DNA of 64,000 bases from Antrihabitans stalagmiti. GTDB lineage: Bacteria > Actinomycetota > Actinomycetes > Mycobacteriales > Mycobacteriaceae. The position numbers were made by a program, and so were the translations under genes. The first letter of the stretch is position 1. Every line of letters begins with the position of its first letter. The stretch covers positions 496,001 through 560,000 of the forward strand of contig NZ_JAEMNV010000003.1 in NCBI RefSeq assembly GCF_016482825.1, written 5' to 3'. Below the pieces are notes generated by a model, which was not told the DNA's origin, ran no database searches, and saw only the letters and a list, made by a program, of their open reading frames with translations. Below, piece by piece: positions 50,237 through 58,650 of the stretch.

Positions 50237-50412
50237 CTGTCCAGAATGCGGGCCCGGCAGTCTGTAACGGCGTCAGAAACAAACTAGAAGTATGTAAATT
50301 CGCTGTTTGACCTACCGTAAGTGCGTACAACCACCTAGTATTCAAACCCTGACGTCCGCGGGGGGGTCGGCTGAATCCAAACATTGGACTCCCTGAGGTG
50401 GGTGCGTCGGTT
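50237..50412. promoter_or_regulatory. AT-richer intergenic region before the polysaccharide gene
   Basis: This 176-bp gap between dcd and the glycosylphosphotransferase is notably lower in GC than its surroundings, with TAAATTC and TTTGACC-type elements, and probably carries the promoter. No operator symmetry was found. Confidence 0.35.
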
Positions 50413-51924
50413 ATGAGTTTTCTAGGTCGAGGTGATCAAGCCGTCGATGTGGCTGCTCGAACGCAGTCGTTTCCCAATTCCGACCGCGAACGCTGGCAGG
50501 GCGAGTACGCCCGGCGTCTGCGGATCACGGACACGATGATTGTTTGCGGCGCGGTAGCTGTGGCGCAGGTCGTGCGCTTCGGCGGCATCGGCGACGAGGG
50601 CACTTTGGCCTGGGTTCGAAATACCGAGATCGGCTACGCCTCGGTCTCCGTCGCCATCGCGGCGGTCTGGCTCGCTTTCCTGTCGGTCTCCAACACCCGC
50701 TCGCCGCGAGTCATCGGCAGCGGTCCCGAGGAATACCGTCGCATTGCGTCGTCGACGCTCAAGCTGTTCGGCCTCATCGCGATCGTCTCGCTTGTCATGC
50801 GTGTTGACCTCGCCCGCGGTTACCTCGCCATCGCACTGCCCGCGGGCTTGATCGGCTTGATGCTCAGCCGACGCGGTTGGCGGCGATATGCAGTGGCCCA
50901 GCGACGTGCCGGGAACTACCTCACTTCCGTTCTCGTCGTCGGCGGTCGCGATGCGGCAAAGGCGATGACAGCATCCTTCGCCCGTGACACCACGTCGGGC
51001 TACCGAGTCGTCGGTGTCTGCACTCCGTCTCGACGCTTCGGCGACAAGCCGACCTTCGAGGTCGAGGGCCTCGAGATACCGGTCATCGACGACGCGATGT
51101 CCGTAGTCGAGGCAGTCAAACTGACCGGGGCCGACACGGTTGCAGTGGCCGCCACCGAGCGGCTCGGCGCAGACCGCATCCGGGACATGGTCTGGGAGTT
51201 GGAACCGCTCGGTGTCGACCTTGTTGTCACAGCGGGTGTCGTCGACGTAGCCGGCCAGCGCATCGAAATCCGACCTGTTGCCAATATGCCGCTCGTGCAT
51301 GTCGAGAAGCCACAGTTCGACCGCGCCAAGTCGTTCGGCAAGACCGCGTTCGACTTCTGTTTCGCGCTCTGCGCGCTGATTGCCATCGCACCTGTCATGC
51401 TCGCGGCCGCGCTGGCCGTGAAAGTGACGAGCCGTGGCCCTGTGTTCTACAAGTCGGAGCGGATGGGGATCGACGGCAAGCCGTTCGAGATGATCAAGTT
51501 CCGCAGCATGTTCGTCGACGCTGACAAGCACCTCGACGCGCTGGTCGCCATGAACGAGGGCGCGGGGCTGCTGTTCAAGATGCGCGACGATCCGCGTGTC
51601 ACCAAGGTAGGCAAGGTCCTGCGTCGGTTCAGTCTCGATGAGTTGCCGCAGTTCATCAACGTCCTCAAGGGCGAGATGAGCGTCGTCGGCCCGCGCCCCC
51701 CGCTACGTCGTGAAGTAGAGGAGTACGACGGCAACGTTCGCCGCAGGCTCCTCGTTCGCCCCGGGGTCACCGGTTTGTGGCAGGTCAGCGGCCGATCGGA
51801 TCTGTCGTGGGACGAGAGCGTTCGCCTCGACGTCTCCTACGTCGAGAACTGGTCGATGATGCAGGACCTGCTCATCATCAAGAAGACCCTCAGCGCGGTG
51901 GCGCGATCAGACGGAGCGTACTGA
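50413..51924 (+). CDS. Polyprenyl-phosphate glycosylphosphotransferase (exopolysaccharide initiation)
   Basis: 503 aa. N-terminal TM segments and a central nucleotide-binding-like domain (VLVVGGRDAAKAMTASFAR) precede the C-terminal sugar-transferase domain: GPVFYKSERMGIDGKPFEMI, KFRSMFVDADKHL, FSLDELPQFINVLKGEMSVV, GPRPPLRREVEEY, RPGVTGLWQVSGRS. It transfers a sugar-1-phosphate to undecaprenyl phosphate, starting surface polysaccharide assembly. With the downstream UDP-glucose dehydrogenase it suggests a uronic-acid-containing polymer. A GTG at 50398 is another possible start. Confidence 0.9.
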   Translation: MSFLGRGDQAVDVAARTQSFPNSDRERWQGEYARRLRITDTMIVCGAVAVAQVVRFGGIGDEGTLAWVRNTEIGYASVSVAIAAVWLAFLSVSNTRSPRVIGSGPEEYRRIASSTLKLFGLIAIVSLVMRVDLARGYLAIALPAGLIGLMLSRRGWRRYAVAQRRAGNYLTSVLVVGGRDAAKAMTASFARDTTSGYRVVGVCTPSRRFGDKPTFEVEGLEIPVIDDAMSVVEAVKLTGADTVAVAATERLGADRIRDMVWELEPLGVDLVVTAGVVDVAGQRIEIRPVANMPLVHVEKPQFDRAKSFGKTAFDFCFALCALIAIAPVMLAAALAVKVTSRGPVFYKSERMGIDGKPFEMIKFRSMFVDADKHLDALVAMNEGAGLLFKMRDDPRVTKVGKVLRRFSLDELPQFINVLKGEMSVVGPRPPLRREVEEYDGNVRRRLLVRPGVTGLWQVSGRSDLSWDESVRLDVSYVENWSMMQDLLIIKKTLSAVARSDGAY

Positions 51925-51942
51925 AAAGTTCGCTACGCGGAG

Positions 51943-51989
51943 ATCCTGGAGGACGACGCCCGATAAGTCGGGGGGTGGTCCTTCAGGAT
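51943..51989. terminator. Bidirectional terminator hairpin
   Basis: ATCCTGGAGGAC (51943-51954) pairs with GTCCTTCAGGAT (51978-51989) with one mismatch, and CCCGA/TCGGG form an inner stem. It lies between the convergent glycosylphosphotransferase and YdcF genes and is followed by TCTTCGTTT. Confidence 0.7.
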
Positions 51990-52004
51990 TCTTCGTTTGG
52001 ACCC

Positions 52005-52574
52005 TCAGCAGTTCTCGAACAGTGCGCGCGCGTAGCCGAACGATTGGTAGACGTAGTTCCAAGCCCAGTCGATCTTCCCTAACGCCGGGCGACTCGGCAC
52101 CATAAGCAACTCGCCGTCGAAACATTTGCCGATGATGTACCGCGATCGAGAAATGTGCGGCGTGAACGTCACGACGATGACGCGCGTCCAGCCCTGCTCA
52201 GCAGCAAGTCGCCGAATTTCGCGACCCTCGCCTCGCGTCGTGGCCGGATCGGGCTCGAAGCAGCTGACTTTGAAGGTGTACTCGCCGTAGCAGAGCCGCT
52301 GCATTCGTCTGGAAGAGCCGTACGGATTGGAAAACACAACCTGCGGTGCGTAGCCCTGCGATGCCAGGCGGATTGCGAGCTCCTCGCGCCCATCGTGCGC
52401 CCCGCCGAGCACCACGATCGCGTCGGCGCGTTCGGGTTCGTCGACGATCGGGTCGACGTATACGGGCCACAGGGCGACCACGAAACCCGTGACCCCGAGA
52501 ACGGCGACCAACAGCGCAACGCCGAGGCGTCGGCGCAGGCGTCGAGTCGAGGTCGGAATCGTCATGCCCGGCAT
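52005..52574 (-). CDS. YdcF/DUF218-family membrane-anchored protein
   Basis: 189 aa from the ATG at 52574 (an ATG at 52565 is possible). One N-terminal TM segment LGVALLVAVLGVTGFVVALW (about residues 14-33) anchors an extracytoplasmic domain with ADAIVVLGGAHDGREELAIR and VIVVTFTPHISRSRYII, the family pattern. Members handle envelope polysaccharide or vancomycin-resistance-type functions in a few species, but no activity is assigned here. Confidence 0.8.
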   Translation of the reverse strand: MPGMTIPTSTRRLRRRLGVALLVAVLGVTGFVVALWPVYVDPIVDEPERADAIVVLGGAHDGREELAIRLASQGYAPQVVFSNPYGSSRRMQRLCYGEYTFKVSCFEPDPATTRGEGREIRRLAAEQGWTRVIVVTFTPHISRSRYIIGKCFDGELLMVPSRPALGKIDWAWNYVYQSFGYARALFENC

Positions 52575-52700
52575 CGTATTGGCGTCTCCTGAGTGAATCC
52601 TGAAACAACTCGGGCAGCTACGCGCCTTGTACACCTCCTGTTGACCCGACACTTCCCTCGTCGATGCAGTCCGCTAACCGGCGCCGATTACCAATCGGGT

Positions 52701-54017
52701 ATGCGATGCACAGTGTTCGGAACCGGATATCTGGGTGCGACCCACGCCGCGTGTATGGCCGAACTCGGCCACGACGTTCTCGGTGTGGATATCGACCCCG
52801 GCAAGGTGGCCAAACTGTCGGCGGGCGAGGTGCCGTTCTACGAACCAGGGCTCTCCGATGTCCTGAAAAGGAATCTCGACGCAGGCCGGCTGCGGTTCAC
52901 GACGTCCTACGACGAGGCGGCAACGTTCGCGGATCTGCACTTCCTCGGCGTCGGTACGCCGCAGAAGAAGGGCGAATACGGCGCTGACCTGCGTCATGTG
53001 CATTCGGTTGTCGACACGCTCGTGCCATTGCTCGATCGTCCGTCGGTGATCGTCGGAAAGTCGACGGTTCCCGTCGGCACAGCCGCGGAGTTGGGCAACC
53101 GTGCTGCCACACTCGCCCGGACAGATGTAGAGGTCGTCTGGAACCCAGAATTTCTTCGTGAAGGTTTCGCTGTCGAGGACACGCTGCGGCCGGACCGCCT
53201 CGTAGTCGGGATCGATCCGAACCGTCCTGGGCGGGCGGAGGCGCTGCTGCGCGAGTTGTACGCGGACCTCATCGACAACGAGGTGCCGTTCCTGCTGACC
53301 GACCTTGCGACGGCCGAACTGGTCAAGGTCTCCGCGAATGCCTTCCTTGCGACGAAGATCTCATTTATCAACGCAGTGTCCGAGGTGTGCGAGGCCACCG
53401 GCGCCGACGTGACGCAGTTGGCCGACGCACTCGGCTACGACGCGAGGATCGGGCGCAGGTTCCTCAATGCGGGCCTCGGTTTCGGAGGTGGTTGCCTGCC
53501 GAAGGACATCAGGGCGTTTATGGCGCGGGCGGGTGAACTTGGCGCCGACCACGCGCTGACGTTCCTGCGGGAAGTCGACAACATCAATATGCGCAGGCGG
53601 ACCAAGATGGTCGAGTTGGCGACGTCAGCGGTCGGTGGATCGCTGCTCGGTGCGAACGTCGCGGTTCTCGGGGCAGCGTTCAAGCCGGATTCCGACGACG
53701 TACGAGACTCTCCTGCACTCAACGTTGCGGGCATGATCCAACTGCACGGCGCGGTCGTCAGCGTTTTCGATCCGAAGGCGCTGGAAAATTCTCGACGTGT
53801 TTTCCCGACCCTCAACTATGCGACGTCGGTGGAAGAAGCGTGTGATCGAGCCGACGTCGTCCTCGTGTTGACGGAATGGGCCGAATTCGTCGCACTCCGC
53901 CCGGAAGACCTCGAGCCGGTCGTCAGGGGAAAATCGATCATCGACGGACGTAATTGCCTTCGTCCCGACGTGTGGCGATCGGCGGGTTGGACCTACCGCG
54001 GCCTGGGTCGGCCCTGA
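52701..54017 (+). CDS. udgA: UDP-glucose 6-dehydrogenase
   Basis: 438 aa. The NAD motif VFGTGYLGATHAACMAELGH is at the N-terminus, the catalytic block VVWNPEFLREGFA near residue 150, and the nucleophilic Cys in GLGFGGGCLPKDIRAFM near 260. It oxidises UDP-glucose to UDP-glucuronate, an exopolysaccharide precursor. The ATG at 52701 is chosen because the upstream extension is not family-like. In M. tuberculosis dcd and udgA are neighbours; here two genes separate them. Confidence 0.92.
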   Translation: MRCTVFGTGYLGATHAACMAELGHDVLGVDIDPGKVAKLSAGEVPFYEPGLSDVLKRNLDAGRLRFTTSYDEAATFADLHFLGVGTPQKKGEYGADLRHVHSVVDTLVPLLDRPSVIVGKSTVPVGTAAELGNRAATLARTDVEVVWNPEFLREGFAVEDTLRPDRLVVGIDPNRPGRAEALLRELYADLIDNEVPFLLTDLATAELVKVSANAFLATKISFINAVSEVCEATGADVTQLADALGYDARIGRRFLNAGLGFGGGCLPKDIRAFMARAGELGADHALTFLREVDNINMRRRTKMVELATSAVGGSLLGANVAVLGAAFKPDSDDVRDSPALNVAGMIQLHGAVVSVFDPKALENSRRVFPTLNYATSVEEACDRADVVLVLTEWAEFVALRPEDLEPVVRGKSIIDGRNCLRPDVWRSAGWTYRGLGRP

Positions 54018-54202
54018 AATTAGCGCTTGGTAAGTACCCTGCCTCCGTCTACACTTCGCGAAACGCTTGCTCGATCCGTGAGCGAGACCATAGCGAGATC
54101 GCAACGTTATCTAGCTAGCTGACTCCGGCTAGGATGATCAATGGATTGGTCGGCAATCGGGGGCTCGACCGTCAGGCGTTCGCGGACCAGAAAAGGCGAT
54201 TG

Positions 54203-55519
54203 ATGAGCTCGGTTCTAGGGGTATCGGTGGGGGCGGGTGCCATTCGTATGGCACGACCCTTTTCCGACCCCTCGGTCGGGAAAGGGCGCTACGACGGCTT
54301 TGCTTTGCAAGCCGTGGATGTCGGTCGTTTGCGTGCCGAAGAACTGACTGCAGAGTCCATCGGCGTTGCGCTCGAATCAGGTGGTCCGATCGACGCAACC
54401 GGCATTGCTTACCGCAGCGAGCAGCAGGCCAAAGGCTTGCGCGCTGCTATGGCGACGCAGCGGCTCGGCAACTATCAGCTGGTGCCCGAAATCGCGGCGT
54501 CACTGGAGTTTCTTCGTTCGACCGGCGACATTCAAGGTTTCTCGACCGTCGCGGTGTACGACCTCGGTAGTTCGGGATTGTCGATCACGATCGTCGACAC
54601 CGATCGCGGGGACGTTCGGTACGCGGAACGAACAAGCGAAATCAGCGGCGACTACTTCGATTCGCTGATTCGCGAGCAGCAGATCGCATCGGGTCGTACG
54701 GATGCGCCGCAGTCGCCCGTCGAGTTCGCTGCCCTCGATGTCCTGTGCAAGGACGCGAAGGAGCAGCTCTCCGAAAGCACCGCGGTTGCAATCCCGTCCA
54801 ACGGTGGCCTCGTCCTGCTGACGCGTGACAATTTCGAAGCTCTCGTCACGCTCGCTGTCGAATCGTCGGCCCGCATGACGCGCGATGTCATCATGCGGTC
54901 GGATCGGCACGTGCAGGCGATCGTCGTCATTGGCGGCGGTGCTCGAATTCCACTGGTTCGTGAGGTTCTGCACCGCTGGTTGCATGTGCCCGTCATCGTG
55001 CCCGAGTCGCCGGAATCCGTATCGGCACGCGGCGCAGCGTTGTTGGCACGGCCGGTAGCCGATCGACGCGACGATCTTCCCACTGCGCCGGTGTGGCTGA
55101 CTGCGCCAGCGAAGCCGGGTCGCAAGCGGGAAATCAGTGGCGCAGGTCTAGCCGCAAGCTCGTTGGCAGTAATTGCAGCCATCGGCCTCGCACTCGGCTA
55201 CGGCAGTCAGATGCTCGAACCAGGATCCAACGACGGCGGTCCGACAACGACGTTACCGACGACGCCTCCTCGCACCACCACACTCGAGCCGTCCAACGCG
55301 GTCGCGCCGATCGCTACGACCCTTCCGCCGACGACCACGACGACCGTCGAAGCACCACCGGTGTTCCAGCAGGAGGAAGGCCCACCGCCGCCACCTCCGC
55401 CGCCGCCACCGCCGTCGATCGAGATTCCGGGGTTGCCGCCGATCCTGATTCCGACGTTGCCGCCGCCACCGCCGTTCCAGATGCCGCAGATACCGCCGCT
55501 GCCGTTCCCGATTCCTTAG
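54203..55519 (+). CDS. Hsp70-like membrane protein with a proline-rich C-terminus
   Basis: 438 aa from the ATG at 54203 (AAAAGG upstream); 54134 is another. The first ~300 residues are an actin/Hsp70-like fold: SVLGVSVGAGAIRMARP, VYDLGSSGLSITIVDTDRGD, AIVVIGGGARIPLVREVL. One TM segment follows (AGLAASSLAVIAAIGLALGY), then a Thr/Pro-rich linker and a tail of Pro runs (PPPPPPPPPPP). It may act as a membrane-tethered chaperone or wall-associated scaffold. The final region is low complexity. Confidence 0.8.
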   Translation: MSSVLGVSVGAGAIRMARPFSDPSVGKGRYDGFALQAVDVGRLRAEELTAESIGVALESGGPIDATGIAYRSEQQAKGLRAAMATQRLGNYQLVPEIAASLEFLRSTGDIQGFSTVAVYDLGSSGLSITIVDTDRGDVRYAERTSEISGDYFDSLIREQQIASGRTDAPQSPVEFAALDVLCKDAKEQLSESTAVAIPSNGGLVLLTRDNFEALVTLAVESSARMTRDVIMRSDRHVQAIVVIGGGARIPLVREVLHRWLHVPVIVPESPESVSARGAALLARPVADRRDDLPTAPVWLTAPAKPGRKREISGAGLAASSLAVIAAIGLALGYGSQMLEPGSNDGGPTTTLPTTPPRTTTLEPSNAVAPIATTLPPTTTTTVEAPPVFQQEEGPPPPPPPPPPPSIEIPGLPPILIPTLPPPPPFQMPQIPPLPFPIP

Positions 55520-55530
55520 GCCGCTCCGCG

Positions 55531-55578
55531 GCTCGTGAGTCCTTTCGGTGGTCGGGCCCTCCGAAAAGACTCACGAGC
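55531..55578. terminator. Strong bidirectional terminator hairpin
   Basis: GCTCGTGAGTCCTTTCGG (55531-55548) pairs with CCGAAAAGACTCACGAGC (55561-55578) along 18 bases with a single mismatch. It sits between the convergent Hsp70-like and YibE/F genes. Confidence 0.85.
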
Positions 55579-55589
55579 GGCGTAGCCGC

Positions 55590-56939
55590 CTACTTCGAAT
55601 GTCGACCTGATCCCGGCTTGGACTTCGGGATTGTCGTCTTTGGAATCGATGCTGTTCCAGCCATCGCCGGACCCGTCCTTCTGGCCAGTGGCCGCGCCAG
55701 CAGCACAGCGATGCCCGTCGTAAGCGGGACCGACAACGACAACGCGACGCCACCGACCGCCGAGCGGGCGATTTCGATCGCAACGGCATCACCGGTGAGC
55801 ACGTCCTGGATCGAGCGACCGGCGACGCTGAACAACAGCAGCAGCGGCAACGCACCGCCGGCGTAGGCGAGAACGAGTGTGTAGACGGTGCTGGCGATGT
55901 GATCGCGGCCGACCCGCATCGCCGAGGTGAAGATGTCCCGACGCGACGCACCCTCGTCGAGCGCAGCCAACTCGAAAACAGCGGACGCCTGCGTGATCGT
56001 CACGTCGTTGAGCACACCGAGCGACCCGATGATGAAGCCCGCGAGCAGAAGTCCCGTGATGCTGACGTGTTGCAGATACACCTGAACGTTGGTGTTCTGC
56101 TCCTCGGACAGTCCGGTCAACTGAGTGACCTCGATGGCGAGATAGGAGAGCACCGCCGCAAGGACCATCGACGCCAACGTTCCGAGCAACGCGGAACTGG
56201 TCCGCAGATTGAGCCCGTGCGCCAAGTAGAGGACCGCGTAGAGAATCAGCGCTCCCGCGACGAGAGCGACGGGTATGGCGGGTTTGCCGTCCAGCAACGC
56301 AGGCAGCAGGAAGATCACGAGTACGGCGAACGCGAATATCAGTCCGACGACGGCCCGTAAGCCACGCCAACGCGCGACCGCAACGACGACGATCACGAAG
56401 ACCAGCGCGATGATGGTCAGCGGGAAACCTCGTGCAAAGTCGTTGAAGCCGTACATCACCGAGCCCGACAGTGGGTCGATGCTTCGGACGAGCCGGATCT
56501 TGTCGCCGACGCTGAGGTCGGGCTGTCCGGGTCCGAGGACGAACGCGTCCATGCGGTTCGGGTCGCCCTGAACCTCGAGGAGTGTGTTGGTGCCGGAGTT
56601 CGGTCCGGAGTCGATGCTGACGACCGTGAGCTGACATTTCAGCGGCGAGTCCGCAGCGGGGGCCGGATCGCCCGCGAAGACCTGGCCCATCGAGGCGCTG
56701 CCGCACGGACCGATCTTCTGTTCTGTGACGGTGCCGGCCTCGGTTTCGAACGCGGTGCCGCCTGCGGTCTGGAAGGGGAGCGGTATGTCGACGTTCTGCT
56801 TGCTCGGCCATAGGACGACGGCGCCGACTACGACGGCGACTCCGATGGCGACGAGCAGGCCGATGACGATCTTCCTGGCGGTGTCGCCGATCGCCAGCGG
56901 ACCGCTGTCGTGACTGTGGCCGTGGCCGTGTCCGCTCAT
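55590..56939 (-). CDS. YibE/F-family multi-TM membrane protein
   Basis: 449 aa. The N-terminus MSGHGHGHSHDSG is His-rich and may bind metal; a first TM segment (IVIGLLVAIGVAVVVGAVVL) is followed by an extracytoplasmic domain, then a hydrophobic block with at least seven TM segments (for example FPLTIIALVFVIVVVAVARW, ITGLLLAGFIIGSLGVLNDV) and the YibE/F signature GVLNDVTITQASAVFELAALD. Function is unassigned; a transporter-like or membrane scaffold role is possible. The C-terminus is Lys-rich. Confidence 0.85.
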   Translation of the reverse strand: MSGHGHGHSHDSGPLAIGDTARKIVIGLLVAIGVAVVVGAVVLWPSKQNVDIPLPFQTAGGTAFETEAGTVTEQKIGPCGSASMGQVFAGDPAPAADSPLKCQLTVVSIDSGPNSGTNTLLEVQGDPNRMDAFVLGPGQPDLSVGDKIRLVRSIDPLSGSVMYGFNDFARGFPLTIIALVFVIVVVAVARWRGLRAVVGLIFAFAVLVIFLLPALLDGKPAIPVALVAGALILYAVLYLAHGLNLRTSSALLGTLASMVLAAVLSYLAIEVTQLTGLSEEQNTNVQVYLQHVSITGLLLAGFIIGSLGVLNDVTITQASAVFELAALDEGASRRDIFTSAMRVGRDHIASTVYTLVLAYAGGALPLLLLFSVAGRSIQDVLTGDAVAIEIARSAVGGVALSLSVPLTTGIAVLLARPLARRTGPAMAGTASIPKTTIPKSKPGSGRHSK

Positions 56940-57254
56940 CGACGGAACTCGGCTCGTATGTCTGCATGCACCGTGCAAGCGTAGTGAACGAAAACCACCG
57001 CCAGGCTGAGCCGTGGCGGTGGTGTCGTAAACGAAAGTTTAGGGGGTGGCGGAGAGCAGGGGGGGATGTCCCCGCCACCCGGTCCGGGCGGCCCAGGGGG
57101 GGTGGGCGGCCAGAACCGGCACCCATGGTGCCGTGCTCCAATGTACAGGATCGACGACCGGTTTTGCTGCGTGGGTTTGATTACGCGGCGAGTCCGAGCG
57201 CGTTTCCGGGTTTCTGTCTCGCAAACAGCTCGTCCAGTCCGTTTCGGACGCCGT
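56940..57254. other. Intergenic region with a perfect hairpin and a G-rich stretch
   Basis: No gene. ACCACCGCCA (56994-57003)/TGGCGGTGGT (57014-57023) form a perfect 10-bp stem, followed on the minus strand by TTTTCG, so it may terminate the leftward aspC transcript. The stretch 57041-57108 holds several runs of five to seven G on the plus strand and a nested inverted repeat GGGTGGCGG (57044-57052)/CCGCCACCC (57072-57080). Confidence 0.5.
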
Positions 57255-58508
57255 TCACTGCGAGTAACTCGCCAAAAAGTTGCCGAAACGCTCGATGGCC
57301 ACAGCGAGGTCGCGAGCCCACGGCAGCGTCACGATTCGCAAGTGGTCGTGGGCAGGCCAGTTAAATCCGGTGCCCTGGACCACCAGGATCTTTTCCTGCA
57401 GCAGCAGATCCTGCACGAGCTTCTCGTCGTTGTGGATCTCGTGCACCTCGGGGTCCAACCGCGGGAAGGCATACAGCGCGCCCTTCGGCTTCACACATGA
57501 CACACCAGGAATCGAGTTGAGTTTCTCCCACGCGACATCACGCTGCTCCAGCAGCCGACCGCCGGGCAGGATCAGGTCTTCGATGCTCTGGTGGCCGCCG
57601 AGGGCAACCTGGATCGCATGTTGGGCAGGCACATTCGGGCACAGCCGCGACGACGCCAACAGGTCGATGCCCTCGAGGAAACCGGCCGCATGCTCCTTGG
57701 GTCCGGTGATGGCGAGCCAACCAGATCGGTAGCCGGCGACGCGGTATGCCTTCGACAACCCGTTGTAGGTGAGGCACAGCAGATCCGGCGCGAGTGTCGC
57801 GAGCGAGATGTGCTTGGAATCGTCGTAGAGAATCTTGTCGTAGATCTCGTCGGCCAGCAGCAGCAGCTGGTGCCGGCGAGCGATGTCGACGAGCTGAGTG
57901 AGCACCTCGGCCGAGTAGACCGCACCGGTCGGGTTGTTCGGGTTGATCACAAGCAACGCTTTGGTTTTCGGGGTGATCTTCGATTCGAGATCGGCGATGT
58001 CGGGCTGCCAGCCGTTGGTCTCGTCACAGAGGTAGTGAACGGGTGTGCCGCCGGCGAGGCTCGTCATCGCGGTCCACAGCGGATAGTCGGGCGCCGGAAT
58101 CAGAATCTCGTCGCCGTTGTCCAGCAATGCCTGCATGGTGATCGTGATCAGTTCCGAGACGCCGTTGCCGAGATAGACGGAGTCGACGTCGATTTCTGGG
58201 AAACCGGGGACCAGCTCGTAGCGAGTGACGATGGAACGACGAGCCGAGAGAATGCCCTTCGACTCCGAGTAGCCCTGCGCGTAGGGGAGCGCGGCGATGA
58301 TGTCGCGCATGATCACGTCGGGCGCATCGAAACCGAACGGTGCCGGGTTGCCGATGTTGAGTTTGAGGATGCGGTGCCCTTCCGCCTCCAAACGTGCTGC
58401 GTGAGCGTGCACAGGACCACGAATCTCGTACACGACGTTCTGCAGCTTGGTCGACTGCTCGAGAACTCGCGGTGGATGATGATGATGGTGATGGCTAGGT
58501 GTGCTCAC
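57255..58508 (-). CDS. aspC: Aspartate/alanine aminotransferase (AspC-type, class I PLP enzyme)
   Basis: 417 aa. The block NIGNPAPFGFDAPDVIMRDI and the PLP lysine in CLTYNGLSKAYRVAGYRSGW (Lys in SKAYR) match M. tuberculosis AspC (Rv0337c) closely. It transfers the amino group between aspartate or alanine and 2-oxoglutarate. The N-terminus carries a run of six His (SHHHHHHPP) ahead of the conserved KLQNVVYEIRGP. No Shine-Dalgarno stands out at the ATG. Confidence 0.93.
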   Translation of the reverse strand: MSTPSHHHHHHPPRVLEQSTKLQNVVYEIRGPVHAHAARLEAEGHRILKLNIGNPAPFGFDAPDVIMRDIIAALPYAQGYSESKGILSARRSIVTRYELVPGFPEIDVDSVYLGNGVSELITITMQALLDNGDEILIPAPDYPLWTAMTSLAGGTPVHYLCDETNGWQPDIADLESKITPKTKALLVINPNNPTGAVYSAEVLTQLVDIARRHQLLLLADEIYDKILYDDSKHISLATLAPDLLCLTYNGLSKAYRVAGYRSGWLAITGPKEHAAGFLEGIDLLASSRLCPNVPAQHAIQVALGGHQSIEDLILPGGRLLEQRDVAWEKLNSIPGVSCVKPKGALYAFPRLDPEVHEIHNDEKLVQDLLLQEKILVVQGTGFNWPAHDHLRIVTLPWARDLAVAIERFGNFLASYSQ

Positions 58509-58650
58509 GCGACCTATCGTGCCATTGGTTGTCCACTTGTTTTAGTTCGATAGGGCTACAAAAGGACTATCGTCCTGTATCGGTCGGCCCAATTCACCTC
58601 AGCCCGGGTACGGAGAACCTGCGCCCGAGCCCCGTTCTGGCAGGTGCACC

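Noticed and set aside
57039-57224. 61-codon frame between YibE/F and aspC
   Set aside because: The translation is rich in Arg/Pro and has no start context; the sequence is better explained by the G-rich stretch.
58470-58508. Vector-derived His tag contamination
   Set aside because: The flanking sequence is native, continuous with the carotenoid oxygenase region and carries no vector linker or protease site.
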